The notes under the pieces were generated by a model, which worked only from the letters and a program-made list of their open reading frames with translations, made no database searches and was not told the DNA's origin. The position numbers and the translations under genes were made by a program. From an uncultured Butyricicoccus sp. (lineage in GTDB: Bacteria > Bacillota > Clostridia > Oscillospirales > Butyricicoccaceae), in contig CALWUO010000004.1 in the NCBI GenBank assembly GCA_944384745.1, positions 1-64,000 on the forward strand: a stretch of 64,000 nucleotides of DNA. Reading direction: 5' to 3'. Numbering within the stretch: position 1 is the stretch's first letter; every line of letters begins with the position of its first letter. This document shows, in pieces, positions 26,929 to 35,858 of this stretch.

Positions 26929-26962
26929 CGAGTTAGTTTTTACTCTAACTCGGTTTTTTTTA
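26929..26962 (+). terminator. Terminator of coaX
   Basis: An eight-pair stem (CGAGTTAG at 26929-26936 with CTAACTCG at 26945-26952) is followed by G and eight T. Confidence 0.9.
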
Positions 26963-27001
26963 TATTTTTATGTACATAATAAATATCGAGGTGATTTTAT
27001 T

Positions 27002-27157
27002 ATGTTAGATTATACTACTATGAATAATGAACTTGGTGAATATTTTCGTTCACTTCCAGATGAACTCAAACAAAGTATATTAACAAGCGGTGTAGTATTT
27101 CACACTAAAACCGATATGGCAAGAGCTTTAAACCATTTTAATGAAAATATTAACTAG
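27002..27157 (+). CDS. Small protein of 51 residues
   Basis: The frame from ATG 27002 to TAG 27155-27157 has GAGGTGA eight bases upstream, a strong ribosome site, and lies just after a terminator. The product starts MLDYTTMNNELGEYF, then SLPDELKQSILTSG and TDMARALNHF. It recalls small clostridial proteins of similar size with a LPxxVQ..I..SG..F.SEEEL..-type pattern, but no function is known. It overlaps the start of the next gene by 17 bases in another phase, which suggests coupling. Confidence 0.65.
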   Translation: MLDYTTMNNELGEYFRSLPDELKQSILTSGVVFHTKTDMARALNHFNENIN

Positions 27158-27908
27158 CTTTATTTTAATATTTTTAATATTTTTTATATCTGATGAGCAT
27201 AAAGCACATATAAAACCTGATGTTATACCAGTTAATATCACAGATATAGTAAAAAAAGAAAACTGGTCAGCAGATGATTATAATTTACTAACCAGTCAAA
27301 CAGGACTTACTCATATTTCATTGGATATTTTAAAACAAGAGAATATAAATAAAATATTATCTGTGCAAAAAGCATATCTTTCACCCGTAAATATAATTTG
27401 CAAACCGCATATGTTGCTTTCAAGAACTGAAAGACTTACAGATACCCTTTCCCCTATAACCGCATTGGAAAATGGAGATATTTTAATAACTTCATCTTCT
27501 CATGTTTTGGGTTTTAGAAATGGTCATTGTTCAATAGTTATTGACGCAGAAAAAGAAATTATACTTGAAGCCGCATTTATTGGAAGAAATTCTGAATTTA
27601 GCACGGTAGATAGATTTAGAAAATATTCATCAGTTGCAGTTTTTAGACTTAAAAATACAGATAGTGAAACTCGCTCAAAAATAGCTGAATTTGCCGCTGA
27701 AAATCTTGTAAATAAACCCTATTCACTGCTTGCAGGTGTCTTTGACAATAACTCCACACATTGTTCACATCTTATATGGTCTGCTTTTAATGCCTTTGGT
27801 TATGATTTAAACTCAAATGGAGGAAAAATTGTAACACCATCTGATATTGCTAAAAGCCCACTTTTAGAACTTAAACAGGTTTACGGTCTGCCTTTGACTT
27901 TCAAGTAA
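27141..27908 (+). CDS. Secreted YiiX-like papain-fold (NlpC/P60-superfamily) hydrolase
   Basis: The product (255 aa) has an N-terminal hydrophobic signal (about residues 3-16), then a permuted NlpC/P60-like domain: GDILITSSSHV near residue 112, NGHCSIVID with the histidine, and a Cys in THCSHLIWSAF near residue 212. This matches the YiiX/YebB-type cysteine peptidase or amidase family. The substrate is unknown; cell-wall peptides or acylated molecules are possible. There is no good ribosome site, but the start lies inside the end of the 51-residue gene, so translation is probably coupled. Confidence 0.75.
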   Translation: MKILTSFILIFLIFFISDEHKAHIKPDVIPVNITDIVKKENWSADDYNLLTSQTGLTHISLDILKQENINKILSVQKAYLSPVNIICKPHMLLSRTERLTDTLSPITALENGDILITSSSHVLGFRNGHCSIVIDAEKEIILEAAFIGRNSEFSTVDRFRKYSSVAVFRLKNTDSETRSKIAEFAAENLVNKPYSLLAGVFDNNSTHCSHLIWSAFNAFGYDLNSNGGKIVTPSDIAKSPLLELKQVYGLPLTFK

Positions 27909-27916
27909 TATCTATG

Positions 27917-27941
27917 TTAAAATCTAAAAAATAGATTTTAA
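27917..27941 (+). repeat. AT-rich inverted repeat before truA
   Basis: A perfect ten-base inverted repeat (TTAAAATCTA at 27917-27926 with TAGATTTTAA at 27932-27941) has a five-A loop and ends 12 bases before the truA start. There is no T tract, so it is not a typical terminator; it could be an operator or a leader hairpin. Confidence 0.5.
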
Positions 27942-27953
27942 ATGGTGAAAATA

Positions 27954-28694
27954 ATGACAAATTTTAAAATAACTATACAATATGATGGTTCAAAATATCA
28001 CGGGTGGCAAAGGCTTGGAAATACAGATAACACAATACAGGGTAAAATTGAAACTGTTTTAAGCAAAATGTGCGGTCATAATGTGGAGATACATGGTGCA
28101 GGTCGCACAGATGCAGGCGTTCATGCTATGGGACAGATTGCCAATTTTAAAATAAATACCGATAAAACGGCAAATCAAATAAAAGAATATTTAAACGCAT
28201 ATTTACCGCAAGATATCGGCATTTTATCATGTGAAGTTATGCCTGAGCGTTTTCATGCAAGACTTAATGCAAAATCAAAACATTATTCATACCGTTTATG
28301 GGATAGCAAAGAAAAAAATATCTTTGAGCGAAAATATATAACAACCATAGAAAAAGAGTTAAATATACAGAAAATGATTGAAGCTGCAAAACTTTTATGT
28401 GGCAAACATGATTTTCGTGCGTTTAGCTCTGTAAATAAAAGATTTAAAAAATCAACTACCCGAACAATAGAAAAAATTGATATAACACGCTTGGGCGGTG
28501 AAGTCAGAATTGACTTTTATGGTGATGGATTTTTATATAACATGGTGCGAATTTTAACAGGTACACTTGTAGAAATTGGCACAGGCGAAAGAGATATAAC
28601 AAGTATAGAAAAAGCCTTTGCAAGTCTTGACAGACAAGACACAGGTATTACTATGCCACCACAAGGGCTGATTTTACAAGAAATATTTTATTAA
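27954..28694 (+). CDS. truA: tRNA pseudouridine38-40 synthase
   Basis: The product (246 aa) isomerises uridines 38-40 in the tRNA anticodon stem. The catalytic aspartate lies in the signature GAGRTDAGVHAMGQIANF near residue 50; SKHYSYRLWD and GDGFLYNMVRILTGTLVEIG are typical. The frame opens at 27942, but the ATG at 27954 has GGTGA upstream while 27942 has no ribosome site. It is the last gene of its group, with a strong terminator just after. Confidence 0.96.
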   Translation: MTNFKITIQYDGSKYHGWQRLGNTDNTIQGKIETVLSKMCGHNVEIHGAGRTDAGVHAMGQIANFKINTDKTANQIKEYLNAYLPQDIGILSCEVMPERFHARLNAKSKHYSYRLWDSKEKNIFERKYITTIEKELNIQKMIEAAKLLCGKHDFRAFSSVNKRFKKSTTRTIEKIDITRLGGEVRIDFYGDGFLYNMVRILTGTLVEIGTGERDITSIEKAFASLDRQDTGITMPPQGLILQEIFY

Positions 28695-28698
28695 AGCG

Positions 28699-28724
28699 AA
28701 AAGAGCCTTTCGGCTCTTTTTTTA
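28699..28724 (+). terminator. Terminator of truA, probably bidirectional
   Basis: A nine-pair stem (AAAAGAGCC at 28699-28707 with GGCTCTTTT at 28712-28720) with loop TTTCG-like is followed by T. On the minus strand the tail is TTTTCGCTTT, so it may also end the peptidase gene. Confidence 0.9.
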
Positions 28725-29975
28725 TGTTCCAAAATATGAGAAATGCATATAATCTCGTTTGTTTTGCCATGCGTTTCCGCCCCATGCAAATCCATATTTT
28801 TCAAATGCTTTAACAACATCGCCATCTTCTGGTATTGAATATGGGTCTTCATTTGGTAACCAATGTGAACCTGATGTTATTTCGGTCACGTTTCCAATTT
28901 CATCTATATAACATTCCATGTTTTCATTCCAGTTTAAATCAATCGCAGTACCCCAACGATGTTCTGAACGTTCATTGGTTCTCCATGCATAACTTCCGCC
29001 ATCTTTTATTGGAAATTGTTCACTTCCATTGAAAATATCTTCAAAAATAGCTTGATAAACAAGTGATAGACACTCATTGACTTCTAATGTCATTTGACCC
29101 GCTTTTTTACTGCCATCTGATTGTAAACGCCACACTGGAACAGTTATTTCTATCATAGCATTTTCTGCTTCTTGCTGATTTTCAAAACCTATTTCCGTTT
29201 TACCAAATAAAATGTTCAGTCTTTCATCTCTTGTTAAACTTGCCGCTTCCTCTGGTTTTATTATGTAAACTGGTTGATTATCTTTATCTTGTTCAATTTC
29301 TTGCTCAGTCTGATTTATTTCTGGTGTTTCTTGTTCTGGTTGTTCTTGCTCACTATCATTTTGCACACCAGCATAACAATCAGCAAAACGTACAGCCATA
29401 ACCATTGCCTGTTCTCTTGATGTAGTTTCAAGAGGCTTTAATAAAGTTTCTCCATCTTCAAGTATACCAGTCATAATTTCACTATTAACAATGGTTTCTA
29501 CATCTGTTTTTGCCCAATCGGCTACTAAATCACCATCTGGAAAGACATCTATAGTATTAGTTTCTATTGTATCATTTTGTCCGTTTATAGCCCTTATTAC
29601 ATTACAAAGCATAACACAAAATTCCTGTCTAGTTATTGTGTCATATGGTGCAAACGTGCCATCACCCTTACCATTTACAATTCCCAATGCACTAGCAGCC
29701 GCTATTGTCTGATTATCTGTATCTGTAAATGGGCTTATTATATTACTAGGTGCGGTTTTTCCGCTTATATTTTTATAAAGCTCTACTGCAACCTCGCAAA
29801 ATTCTGCCCTTGAGATTGCTTTACCTGCTTGTGTGTTTTGCAAACTATCTGGAACAATTCCCATTGTCATCGCTTGTGTTACAGCAGGTTCTGCCCAACT
29901 TGAAACACCTGTAAATGCTCCCGTTTGCGATATAGTTGTAGCCCCAATTAGTAATGCACTTAACAATTTTTTCAT
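28722..29975 (-). CDS. SLH-anchored M15-type peptidase (VanY/D-alanyl-D-alanine carboxypeptidase-like)
   Basis: The product (417 aa) has a signal peptide (about residues 1-27), three S-layer-homology repeats (about 27-205; for example GIVNGKGDGTFAPYDTITRQ and DWAKTDVETIV), a Glu/Gln-rich linker (about 208-235) and a C-terminal M15-type domain. The zinc motif is SEHRWGTAIDLNW, with the second His in DYMHFSYF at the end. SLH repeats bind secondary cell-wall polymers, so this is probably a wall-anchored enzyme that trims peptidoglycan peptides. AAAGGA lies eight bases before the ATG. Substrate and exact cleavage are inferred. Confidence 0.9.
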   Translation of the reverse strand: MKKLLSALLIGATTISQTGAFTGVSSWAEPAVTQAMTMGIVPDSLQNTQAGKAISRAEFCEVAVELYKNISGKTAPSNIISPFTDTDNQTIAAASALGIVNGKGDGTFAPYDTITRQEFCVMLCNVIRAINGQNDTIETNTIDVFPDGDLVADWAKTDVETIVNSEIMTGILEDGETLLKPLETTSREQAMVMAVRFADCYAGVQNDSEQEQPEQETPEINQTEQEIEQDKDNQPVYIIKPEEAASLTRDERLNILFGKTEIGFENQQEAENAMIEITVPVWRLQSDGSKKAGQMTLEVNECLSLVYQAIFEDIFNGSEQFPIKDGGSYAWRTNERSEHRWGTAIDLNWNENMECYIDEIGNVTEITSGSHWLPNEDPYSIPEDGDVVKAFEKYGFAWGGNAWQNKRDYMHFSYFGT

Positions 29976-29991
29976 ATCTTTTTCCTTTCTT

Positions 29992-31524
29992 TTAGCCGTC
30001 TGATATACCTAATCTATCAAGCTGACGGTATTGTATTGCCTCTGCTATATGTACAGCGTCTATAACTTCTGACATATCCAAATCCGCAATAGTTCGTGAT
30101 ACTCTTAAAATTCTATCATATGCCCTTGCTGTCATTCCTAAACGCTCGAAAGACTGTTCAAGCATTTTCTGTGCTGCCTCAGTCATAGTACAATCTTTTG
30201 CAAGCCTATCAAGCGGGATTTCAGCATTTGCGGAAATATCAGTGTTTTTATAACGTTCTTTTTGTATTTCTCTTGCTTTAAGCACCCTATTTCTTATTGT
30301 TTCTGAATTTTCTTCCTGCGTTTTACCTCTTGCGGCTAATGCCTCATATTGCACAGGCTGTACAGCAACTTGTAAATCAATTCTATCCATAAGTGGACCT
30401 GATAGTTTTCTTAAATATCTTCTTACGCTTTCTTGCGAACATTTACAGCGTGATGTGCCATAATATCCGCATTTACATGGGTTCATAGCAGCAAGTAATT
30501 GAAATTTAGCTGGATAAGTAACTTTTCCAGATACTCTTGAAATTGTAACTTCGCCATTTTCCAATGGCTGACGAAGTGTTTCTAGTACATCACTTCTAAA
30601 TTCTGGCAGCTCATCTAAAAATAAAACCCCTCTATGGGCAAGCGAAATTTCCCCAGGGATTGGCAACCGCCCTGCACTGCCTCCGCCACTCATTGATGCG
30701 GCTGAAACTGTGTGATGTGGTGACCTAAAAGGTCTGCCTGCCATTCTTGCCGCCTTTGTACCCTCACCATCTACCGACCAAATACGAATTACTTCTAATC
30801 TTTCATTTGGTGTCATTGGCGGTAAAATAGTGGAAAAACATTTTGCTACAAGACTTTTCCCCGAACCTGGAGGACCACTTAAAAGAGCCGAATGTGAACC
30901 AGCCGCTGCAATTTCCAATGCTCTACGAACTGCACTTTGACCAAGCACATTGCAAAAATCCATACCAGATGCAAAATCTTGAGTTGGTTTAGGTGGTGGG
31001 CAAGGATTTATTTTTTCCTCACCTTTTAAATGAGCTATAACCTGTTTTACATTTTTTGCAGGATATACTTTTATATTTTCAGCATAAGCAGCTTCTTCTG
31101 CATTTTCAAAAGGCACAAAAACCTCTTCTTTACCAGTATCTTTGAGTGCAAGCAACATTGAAAGCACTCCTTTTATAGGTCTAAGCTCACCAGAAAGAGA
31201 AAGCTCACCTAAAAAAGCTATTTGATTTGATGGTGCAGAAATTTGATTTGTAGCTGTTAAAATAGCTATTAAAATGGGTAAATCATAAACTGCACCCTCT
31301 TTTTTTGTGTCTGCTGGTGCAAGATTTACTGTAAGTCTGCATGTCGGCCATTCAAAACCACAGATTTTCATAACAGCACGCACACGTTCAGCAGACTCAC
31401 TAACTGCTCTACCTGGAAGTCCTACTATATCAATTCTAGGAAGTCCAGTAGAGTTAAAACATTCCACTGTTACAGGATAACCAGCTATACCGATTATACC
31501 TGCTGAATGGCATATAGCAACCAT
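29992..31524 (-). CDS. YifB/ComM-family Mg-chelatase-like AAA ATPase
   Basis: The product (510 aa) has an N-terminal ChlI-like domain, a central AAA ATPase with Walker A LLSGPPGSGKSLVAKCF near residue 217 and Walker B VLFLDELPEF near 300, and a C-terminal Mg_chelatase_C region with a CKCGYYGTSRCKC cysteine cluster. ComM in transformable species is a helicase that extends heteroduplex DNA; in other bacteria the role is less clear. Length is usual. AGGAGAG lies about 12 bases upstream, slightly far. No competence gene is nearby. Confidence 0.93.
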   Translation of the reverse strand: MVAICHSAGIIGIAGYPVTVECFNSTGLPRIDIVGLPGRAVSESAERVRAVMKICGFEWPTCRLTVNLAPADTKKEGAVYDLPILIAILTATNQISAPSNQIAFLGELSLSGELRPIKGVLSMLLALKDTGKEEVFVPFENAEEAAYAENIKVYPAKNVKQVIAHLKGEEKINPCPPPKPTQDFASGMDFCNVLGQSAVRRALEIAAAGSHSALLSGPPGSGKSLVAKCFSTILPPMTPNERLEVIRIWSVDGEGTKAARMAGRPFRSPHHTVSAASMSGGGSAGRLPIPGEISLAHRGVLFLDELPEFRSDVLETLRQPLENGEVTISRVSGKVTYPAKFQLLAAMNPCKCGYYGTSRCKCSQESVRRYLRKLSGPLMDRIDLQVAVQPVQYEALAARGKTQEENSETIRNRVLKAREIQKERYKNTDISANAEIPLDRLAKDCTMTEAAQKMLEQSFERLGMTARAYDRILRVSRTIADLDMSEVIDAVHIAEAIQYRQLDRLGISDG

Positions 31525-31648
31525 ATTTTATATACTCTCCTAATTTTTTTCATATAATACTTAATTATAATTCAATTCATGCTTTATTACAATTACATTA
31601 TTTTATAGTGACTTTTAATAAATATCTAAAAGATTTGTTGGAATTTTG

Positions 31649-31678
31649 TTTACATTAGCGGTTTAGTTGTGTTAAAAT
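31649..31678 (+). promoter_or_regulatory. Candidate promoter of the PFOR gene
   Basis: TTTACA (31649-31654) and TAAAAT (31673-31678) are separated by 18 bases. Transcription would start near 31685, giving an untranslated leader of about 110 bases. Confidence 0.55.
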
Positions 31679-31684
31679 ATATTC

Positions 31685-31797
31685 GACAAGAGGTGTCTTT
31701 CTGTAAAAGGTGGATATCACTCTGCTTTTTACCTTTTTGTTCATTTTAATTTAATTTCATATCTCGATAAGCGAGATTGAAGGAGGACTTATAAAAC
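31685..31797 (+). promoter_or_regulatory. 5' leader of the PFOR gene
   Basis: The leader contains a possible hairpin (GTAAAA about 31703-31708 with TTTTTAC about 31726-31732, interrupted), then T-rich sequence, then TCTCG-ATAAG-CGAGA (31762-31776), a five-pair hairpin just before AGGAGG. It does not match a riboswitch I know. It may stabilise the mRNA of a highly expressed gene. Confidence 0.4.
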
Positions 31798-34700
31798 ATG
31801 GCAAGAAAGATGAAATCCATGGACGGTAATACGGCCGCTGCACACGTGTCGTATGCTTTTACTGAGGTTGCAGGTATTTACCCAATCACTCCGTCCAGCC
31901 CAATGGCTGACAGTGTAGACCAATGGTCTGCACAAGGCATGAAGAACATTTTTGGTACAACTGTAAAGGTTGTAGAAATGCAGTCTGAAGCAGGTGCTGC
32001 TGGTACAGTTCACGGCTCTCTAGCAGCTGGTGCACTTACAACCACTTACACCGCTTCTCAGGGTCTTCTTCTGATGATTCCTAACATGTACAAGATTGCA
32101 GGCGAACTGCTTCCTTGTGTATTCCACGTTTCTGCTCGTACAGTTGCTTCTCATGCACTGAACATCTTCGGCGATCATTCCGACGTTATGGCTTGCCGTC
32201 AAACTGGTTTTGCTATGCTTGCTGAAACCAACCCACAGGAAGTTATGGACCTTTCTGCTGTTGCTCACCTTGCAACAATTAAGTCTCGTGTTCCTTTCAT
32301 CAACTTCTTTGATGGTTTCCGTACTTCTCACGAAATCCAGAAGATTGAAGTTTGGGACTTTGAAGACCTAAAGGAAATGTGCGATATGGACGCTGTTGAA
32401 GCATTCCGTGCTCGTGCTTTAAACCCAGAACGTCCTGTAATGCGTGGTTCTCACGAAAATGGTGACGTATTCTTCCAGCACCGTGAAGCTTGTAACCCAT
32501 ATTATGAAGCTGTTCCAGGTATTGTTGAAGAGTACATGGGCAAGGTTAATGCTAAACTTGGCACTAACTACCAGTTATTTAACTACTATGGTGCTCCAGA
32601 TGCTGACCGTGTAATTATTGCAATGGGCTCTATCTGTGATGTTGCTGAAGAAGTTATTGACTACCTAACCGCTAAGGGTGAAAAGGTTGGTCTTGTAAAG
32701 GTTCGTCTATATCGTCCATTTGCTGCTGACAAGCTGGTTGCTGCTATTCCTACAACCGCAAAGAAGATTGCAGTTCTTGACCGTACTAAGGAGCCTGGTG
32801 CTCAGGGCGAGCCTCTGTACTTAGATGTTGTTACTGCTCTTGCTAACGCTGGCGTAACTGATAAGACTATCATTGGTGGTCGTTACGGTCTTGGTTCTAA
32901 GGATACCCCACCATCATCTGTATTTGCTGTATATGATGAGCTTGCTAAGGACGCTCCTAAGCATCAGTTCACAATTGGCATCAATGATGACGTTACTCAT
33001 ATGTCTCTTGAAGAGAAGGTTGCTCCAAATACCGCTGCTGAAGGCACTACTGAATGTAAGTTCTGGGGTCTTGGTGGTGACGGTACTGTTGGTGCTAACA
33101 AGAACTCTATCAAGATTATTGGTGACCACACCGACAAGTTTGTACAGGCTTACTTCCAGTATGACTCTAAGAAAACTGGTGGTGTAACTGTTTCTCACCT
33201 GCGTTTTGGTGACAAGCCAATTCGTTCCCCTTACTACATCAACAAGGCTGACTTTGTTGCTTGTCATAATCCATCTTACATCACTAAGGGCTTCCCAATC
33301 GTTCGTGACGTTAAGCCAGGCGGTGTATTCTTAATCAACTGCCAGTGGTCTCCTGAAGAACTAGAGCATCATCTAGCTGCTTCTGAAAAGCGTTATATTG
33401 CTAAGAATAACATTCAGCTTTACACTATTAACGCAATTGACCTTGCTATTGAAATCGGTATGGGCAAGCGTACAAATACTATTCTTCAGTCTGCATTCTT
33501 TGCTCTTGCAAAGGTTATGCCATCTGAAGATGCTATTCGCTTTATGAAGGAAGCTGCTACTAAGTCTTACCTGAAGAAAGGTCAAGATGTAGTTGACATG
33601 AACCATAAGGCTATTGACGCTGGTGCTACTGCATTCGTTAAGATTGACGTTCCAGCTTCTTGGGCTGATGCTGAAGATAAGGTTGGTAATGCTGCTGTTG
33701 TTGGTCGTGAAAAGACCGTTAAGATGGTTAATGAACTACTTGACCCAATCGCTCGTATGGACGGCGACAGCCTACCTGTATCTGCATTTACAGATTACGT
33801 TGATGGTACTTTTGAACATGGTGCTGCTGCTTACGAAAAGCGTGGCGTAGCTGTTACTGTTCCATCTTGGAACCAGGAGACTTGTGTACAGTGTAACCAA
33901 TGTTCTTATGTATGTCCACATGCTACAATTCGTCCATTTGCTCTAACTGAAGAAGAAGCTGCTGCTGCTCCTGCTTCTGCTAAGATTGTTGACATCAAGG
34001 CTGGTAAGGGCAAGGGCGTTTACAAGTACTCTCTTGCTGTATCTCCACTTGACTGTATGGGTTGTGGTGTATGTATTGGCGTATGTCCAACTAAGTCCCT
34101 AACTATGGTTCCTCAGGAACAAGAGGCTGCTCAACAAGAAGCTTTCGATTATATGGTTGCAAAGGTTTCCGAAAAGGCAGACATGGTTGGCACTGGTTCT
34201 GTAAAGGATTCTCAGTTCAAGACTCCTCTGCTTGAGTTCTCTGGCTCTTGTGCTGGTTGTGCTGAAACCTCTTATGCTCGTCTGATTACTCAGGTTTGCG
34301 GTGACCGTATGTACATCTCTAACGCAACTGGTTGTTCCTCTATCTGGGGTGGTCCAGCTGCTACATCTCCATATACTGTTACTAGCGAAGGCAAGGGTCC
34401 AGCATGGGCTAACTCCCTGTTTGAAGATAACGCTGAACATGGTCTTGGTATGTACTATGGTCAGAAGGCTATCCGTGACCGTCTGATTGCTAAGCTAGAA
34501 ACTATGACTGACGCTCCTGCAGAAGCTAAGGCTGCTATTGATGAGTTCCTAGCTACTAAGGACGACGGTGAAAAGAACCAAGCTGCAACTAAGGCTCTAA
34601 TTGCTGAGCTTGAAAAGGGTGCTGCTGCTGGTTGTGAAGATTGCAAGTATGTTCTATCTCAAAAGGATTACCTCAACAAGAAGTCCATTTGGATTTTCGG

Positions 34701-35346
34701 TGGTGACGGTTGGGCTTACGATATCGGTTTCGGTGGTCTTGACCATGTTCTTGCTTCTGGTGAAGATGTAAATGTTATGGTATTTGATACTGAAGTTTAC
34801 TCTAACACTGGTGGTCAGGCTTCTAAGGCTACTAACATCGGTGCAGTTGCTCAGTTCGCTGCTGCTGGTAAGGCTATCGGCAAGAAGTCTCTATCCGAAA
34901 TTGCTATGAGCTACGGTTATGTATACGTTGCTCAGATTGCTATGGGTGCTAATATGCAACAGACTCTAAAGGCTATCGCTGAAGCTGAAGCTTATCCAGG
35001 TCCATCTCTAATCATTGCTTACTCTCCATGTGAAATGCACTCTATCAAGGGTGGTATGGTTAACTGTCAGAGCGAAATGAAGAAGGCTGTTGATTGTGGT
35101 TACTGGAATATGTTCCGCTTCAACCCTGCTCTAAAGGCTGAGGGCAAGAACCCATTCATTCTAGAGAGCAAAGAGCCAAAGACAGAGGATTACCGCGGAT
35201 TTATCATGAATGAAGCTCGTTACTCTGCTCTAACACGTTCTTTCCCAGAGCGTGCTGAAAAGCTGTTTAAGAAGTCCGAAGACGCTTCCGTAGAGCGTTA
35301 CGCTCATCTAAAGAAGCTGGTTGCTCTTTACAGCAATGAAGGCTAA
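31798..35346 (+). CDS. nifJ: Pyruvate:ferredoxin (flavodoxin) oxidoreductase, single chain
   Basis: The product (1182 aa) converts pyruvate and CoA to acetyl-CoA, CO2 and reduced ferredoxin, the central anaerobic energy step. The single-chain domain order is intact: N-terminal GIYPITPSSPMADSVDQWS, a gamma-like domain, two [4Fe-4S] sites (CVQCNQCSYVCP near residue 696; CMGCGVCIGVCP near 753), the proximal cluster/TPP part (CAGCAETSYARL, ATGCSSIWGG, GGDGWAYDIGFGG and YSNTGGQASKAT). Codon use is strongly biased to GCT, GGT and AAG compared with neighbours, indicating very high expression. AGGAGG lies 11 bases before the ATG. Confidence 0.98.
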   Translation: MARKMKSMDGNTAAAHVSYAFTEVAGIYPITPSSPMADSVDQWSAQGMKNIFGTTVKVVEMQSEAGAAGTVHGSLAAGALTTTYTASQGLLLMIPNMYKIAGELLPCVFHVSARTVASHALNIFGDHSDVMACRQTGFAMLAETNPQEVMDLSAVAHLATIKSRVPFINFFDGFRTSHEIQKIEVWDFEDLKEMCDMDAVEAFRARALNPERPVMRGSHENGDVFFQHREACNPYYEAVPGIVEEYMGKVNAKLGTNYQLFNYYGAPDADRVIIAMGSICDVAEEVIDYLTAKGEKVGLVKVRLYRPFAADKLVAAIPTTAKKIAVLDRTKEPGAQGEPLYLDVVTALANAGVTDKTIIGGRYGLGSKDTPPSSVFAVYDELAKDAPKHQFTIGINDDVTHMSLEEKVAPNTAAEGTTECKFWGLGGDGTVGANKNSIKIIGDHTDKFVQAYFQYDSKKTGGVTVSHLRFGDKPIRSPYYINKADFVACHNPSYITKGFPIVRDVKPGGVFLINCQWSPEELEHHLAASEKRYIAKNNIQLYTINAIDLAIEIGMGKRTNTILQSAFFALAKVMPSEDAIRFMKEAATKSYLKKGQDVVDMNHKAIDAGATAFVKIDVPASWADAEDKVGNAAVVGREKTVKMVNELLDPIARMDGDSLPVSAFTDYVDGTFEHGAAAYEKRGVAVTVPSWNQETCVQCNQCSYVCPHATIRPFALTEEEAAAAPASAKIVDIKAGKGKGVYKYSLAVSPLDCMGCGVCIGVCPTKSLTMVPQEQEAAQQEAFDYMVAKVSEKADMVGTGSVKDSQFKTPLLEFSGSCAGCAETSYARLITQVCGDRMYISNATGCSSIWGGPAATSPYTVTSEGKGPAWANSLFEDNAEHGLGMYYGQKAIRDRLIAKLETMTDAPAEAKAAIDEFLATKDDGEKNQAATKALIAELEKGAAAGCEDCKYVLSQKDYLNKKSIWIFGGDGWAYDIGFGGLDHVLASGEDVNVMVFDTEVYSNTGGQASKATNIGAVAQFAAAGKAIGKKSLSEIAMSYGYVYVAQIAMGANMQQTLKAIAEAEAYPGPSLIIAYSPCEMHSIKGGMVNCQSEMKKAVDCGYWNMFRFNPALKAEGKNPFILESKEPKTEDYRGFIMNEARYSALTRSFPERAEKLFKKSEDASVERYAHLKKLVALYSNEG

Positions 35347-35364
35347 TTCAATTTGATTTTAAAG

Positions 35365-35397
35365 ACAGATGCTCATTTTTGGGCATCTGTTTTTTTA
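35365..35397 (+). terminator. Terminator of the PFOR gene
   Basis: An eight-pair stem (ACAGATGC at 35365-35372 with GCATCTGT at 35383-35390) is followed by a T tract. Confidence 0.9.
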
Positions 35398-35403
35398 TTG
35401 CAA

Positions 35404-35441
35404 AATTAAAAGCTCTAAGACTGTTTTATAATCTTAGAGCT
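35404..35441 (-). terminator. Terminator of the Fur-family gene
   Basis: A ten-pair stem (AGCTCTAAGA at 35411-35420 with TCTTAGAGCT at 35432-35441) is followed on the minus strand by TTTTAATTTT. Confidence 0.85.
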
Positions 35442-35456
35442 AAAAATATTTAATTT

Positions 35457-35831
35457 TTATAACTTTTTCATACAATCACTGCAAATACCTTTTGCAATTA
35501 AATTATATTGTTTTACCTGCATTCCAGAAACTTCTTCAATCTGCTTATCTAATGCATTAGATAAAGTAAAATCAAATACTTTACCACACTTTTCACAATA
35601 TAGATGGTCATGCACAGTCATACGCCAATCAAATCTATCAGGCATATCTGGCATTTCAATTTTTCTAATTATACCATCACTTGCAAGCATGTTTAAGTTT
35701 CTGTAAACAGTTGCAAGACTAATTGTCGGTAACTGAATGCGAATCTTTTGGAAAAGCTCATCAGCTGTTGGGTGCGTATTACTTTCCATAATTGCATTTT
35801 TTATTAGTTCTCTCTGCTTTGTGCGAATCAA
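35457..35831 (-). CDS. Fur-family regulator, PerR-like
   Basis: The product (124 aa) is a metal-dependent winged-helix repressor. The N-terminal helix starts IRTKQRELI, the recognition helix region is SLATVYRNLNML, and the metal region has HDHLYCEKCGK and a second CxxC at the end (CSDCMKKL), the structural zinc site typical of PerR/Zur/Fur. The start is TTG at 35831 with AGGAGG eight bases upstream; a later ATG would remove part of the DNA-binding domain. PerR (peroxide response) is the most likely class in an anaerobe, but Fur or Zur is not excluded. An inverted repeat at 35859-35876 could be its own operator. Confidence 0.9.
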   Translation of the reverse strand: MIRTKQRELIKNAIMESNTHPTADELFQKIRIQLPTISLATVYRNLNMLASDGIIRKIEMPDMPDRFDWRMTVHDHLYCEKCGKVFDFTLSNALDKQIEEVSGMQVKQYNLIAKGICSDCMKKL

Positions 35832-35858
35832 ATGCCTTTCCTCCTATAAATAATAAAG

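Noticed and set aside
32914..33267. Minus-strand frames inside the PFOR gene
   Set aside because: Long antisense frames arise from the strongly biased codon use of PFOR; none has a ribosome site or protein-like composition.
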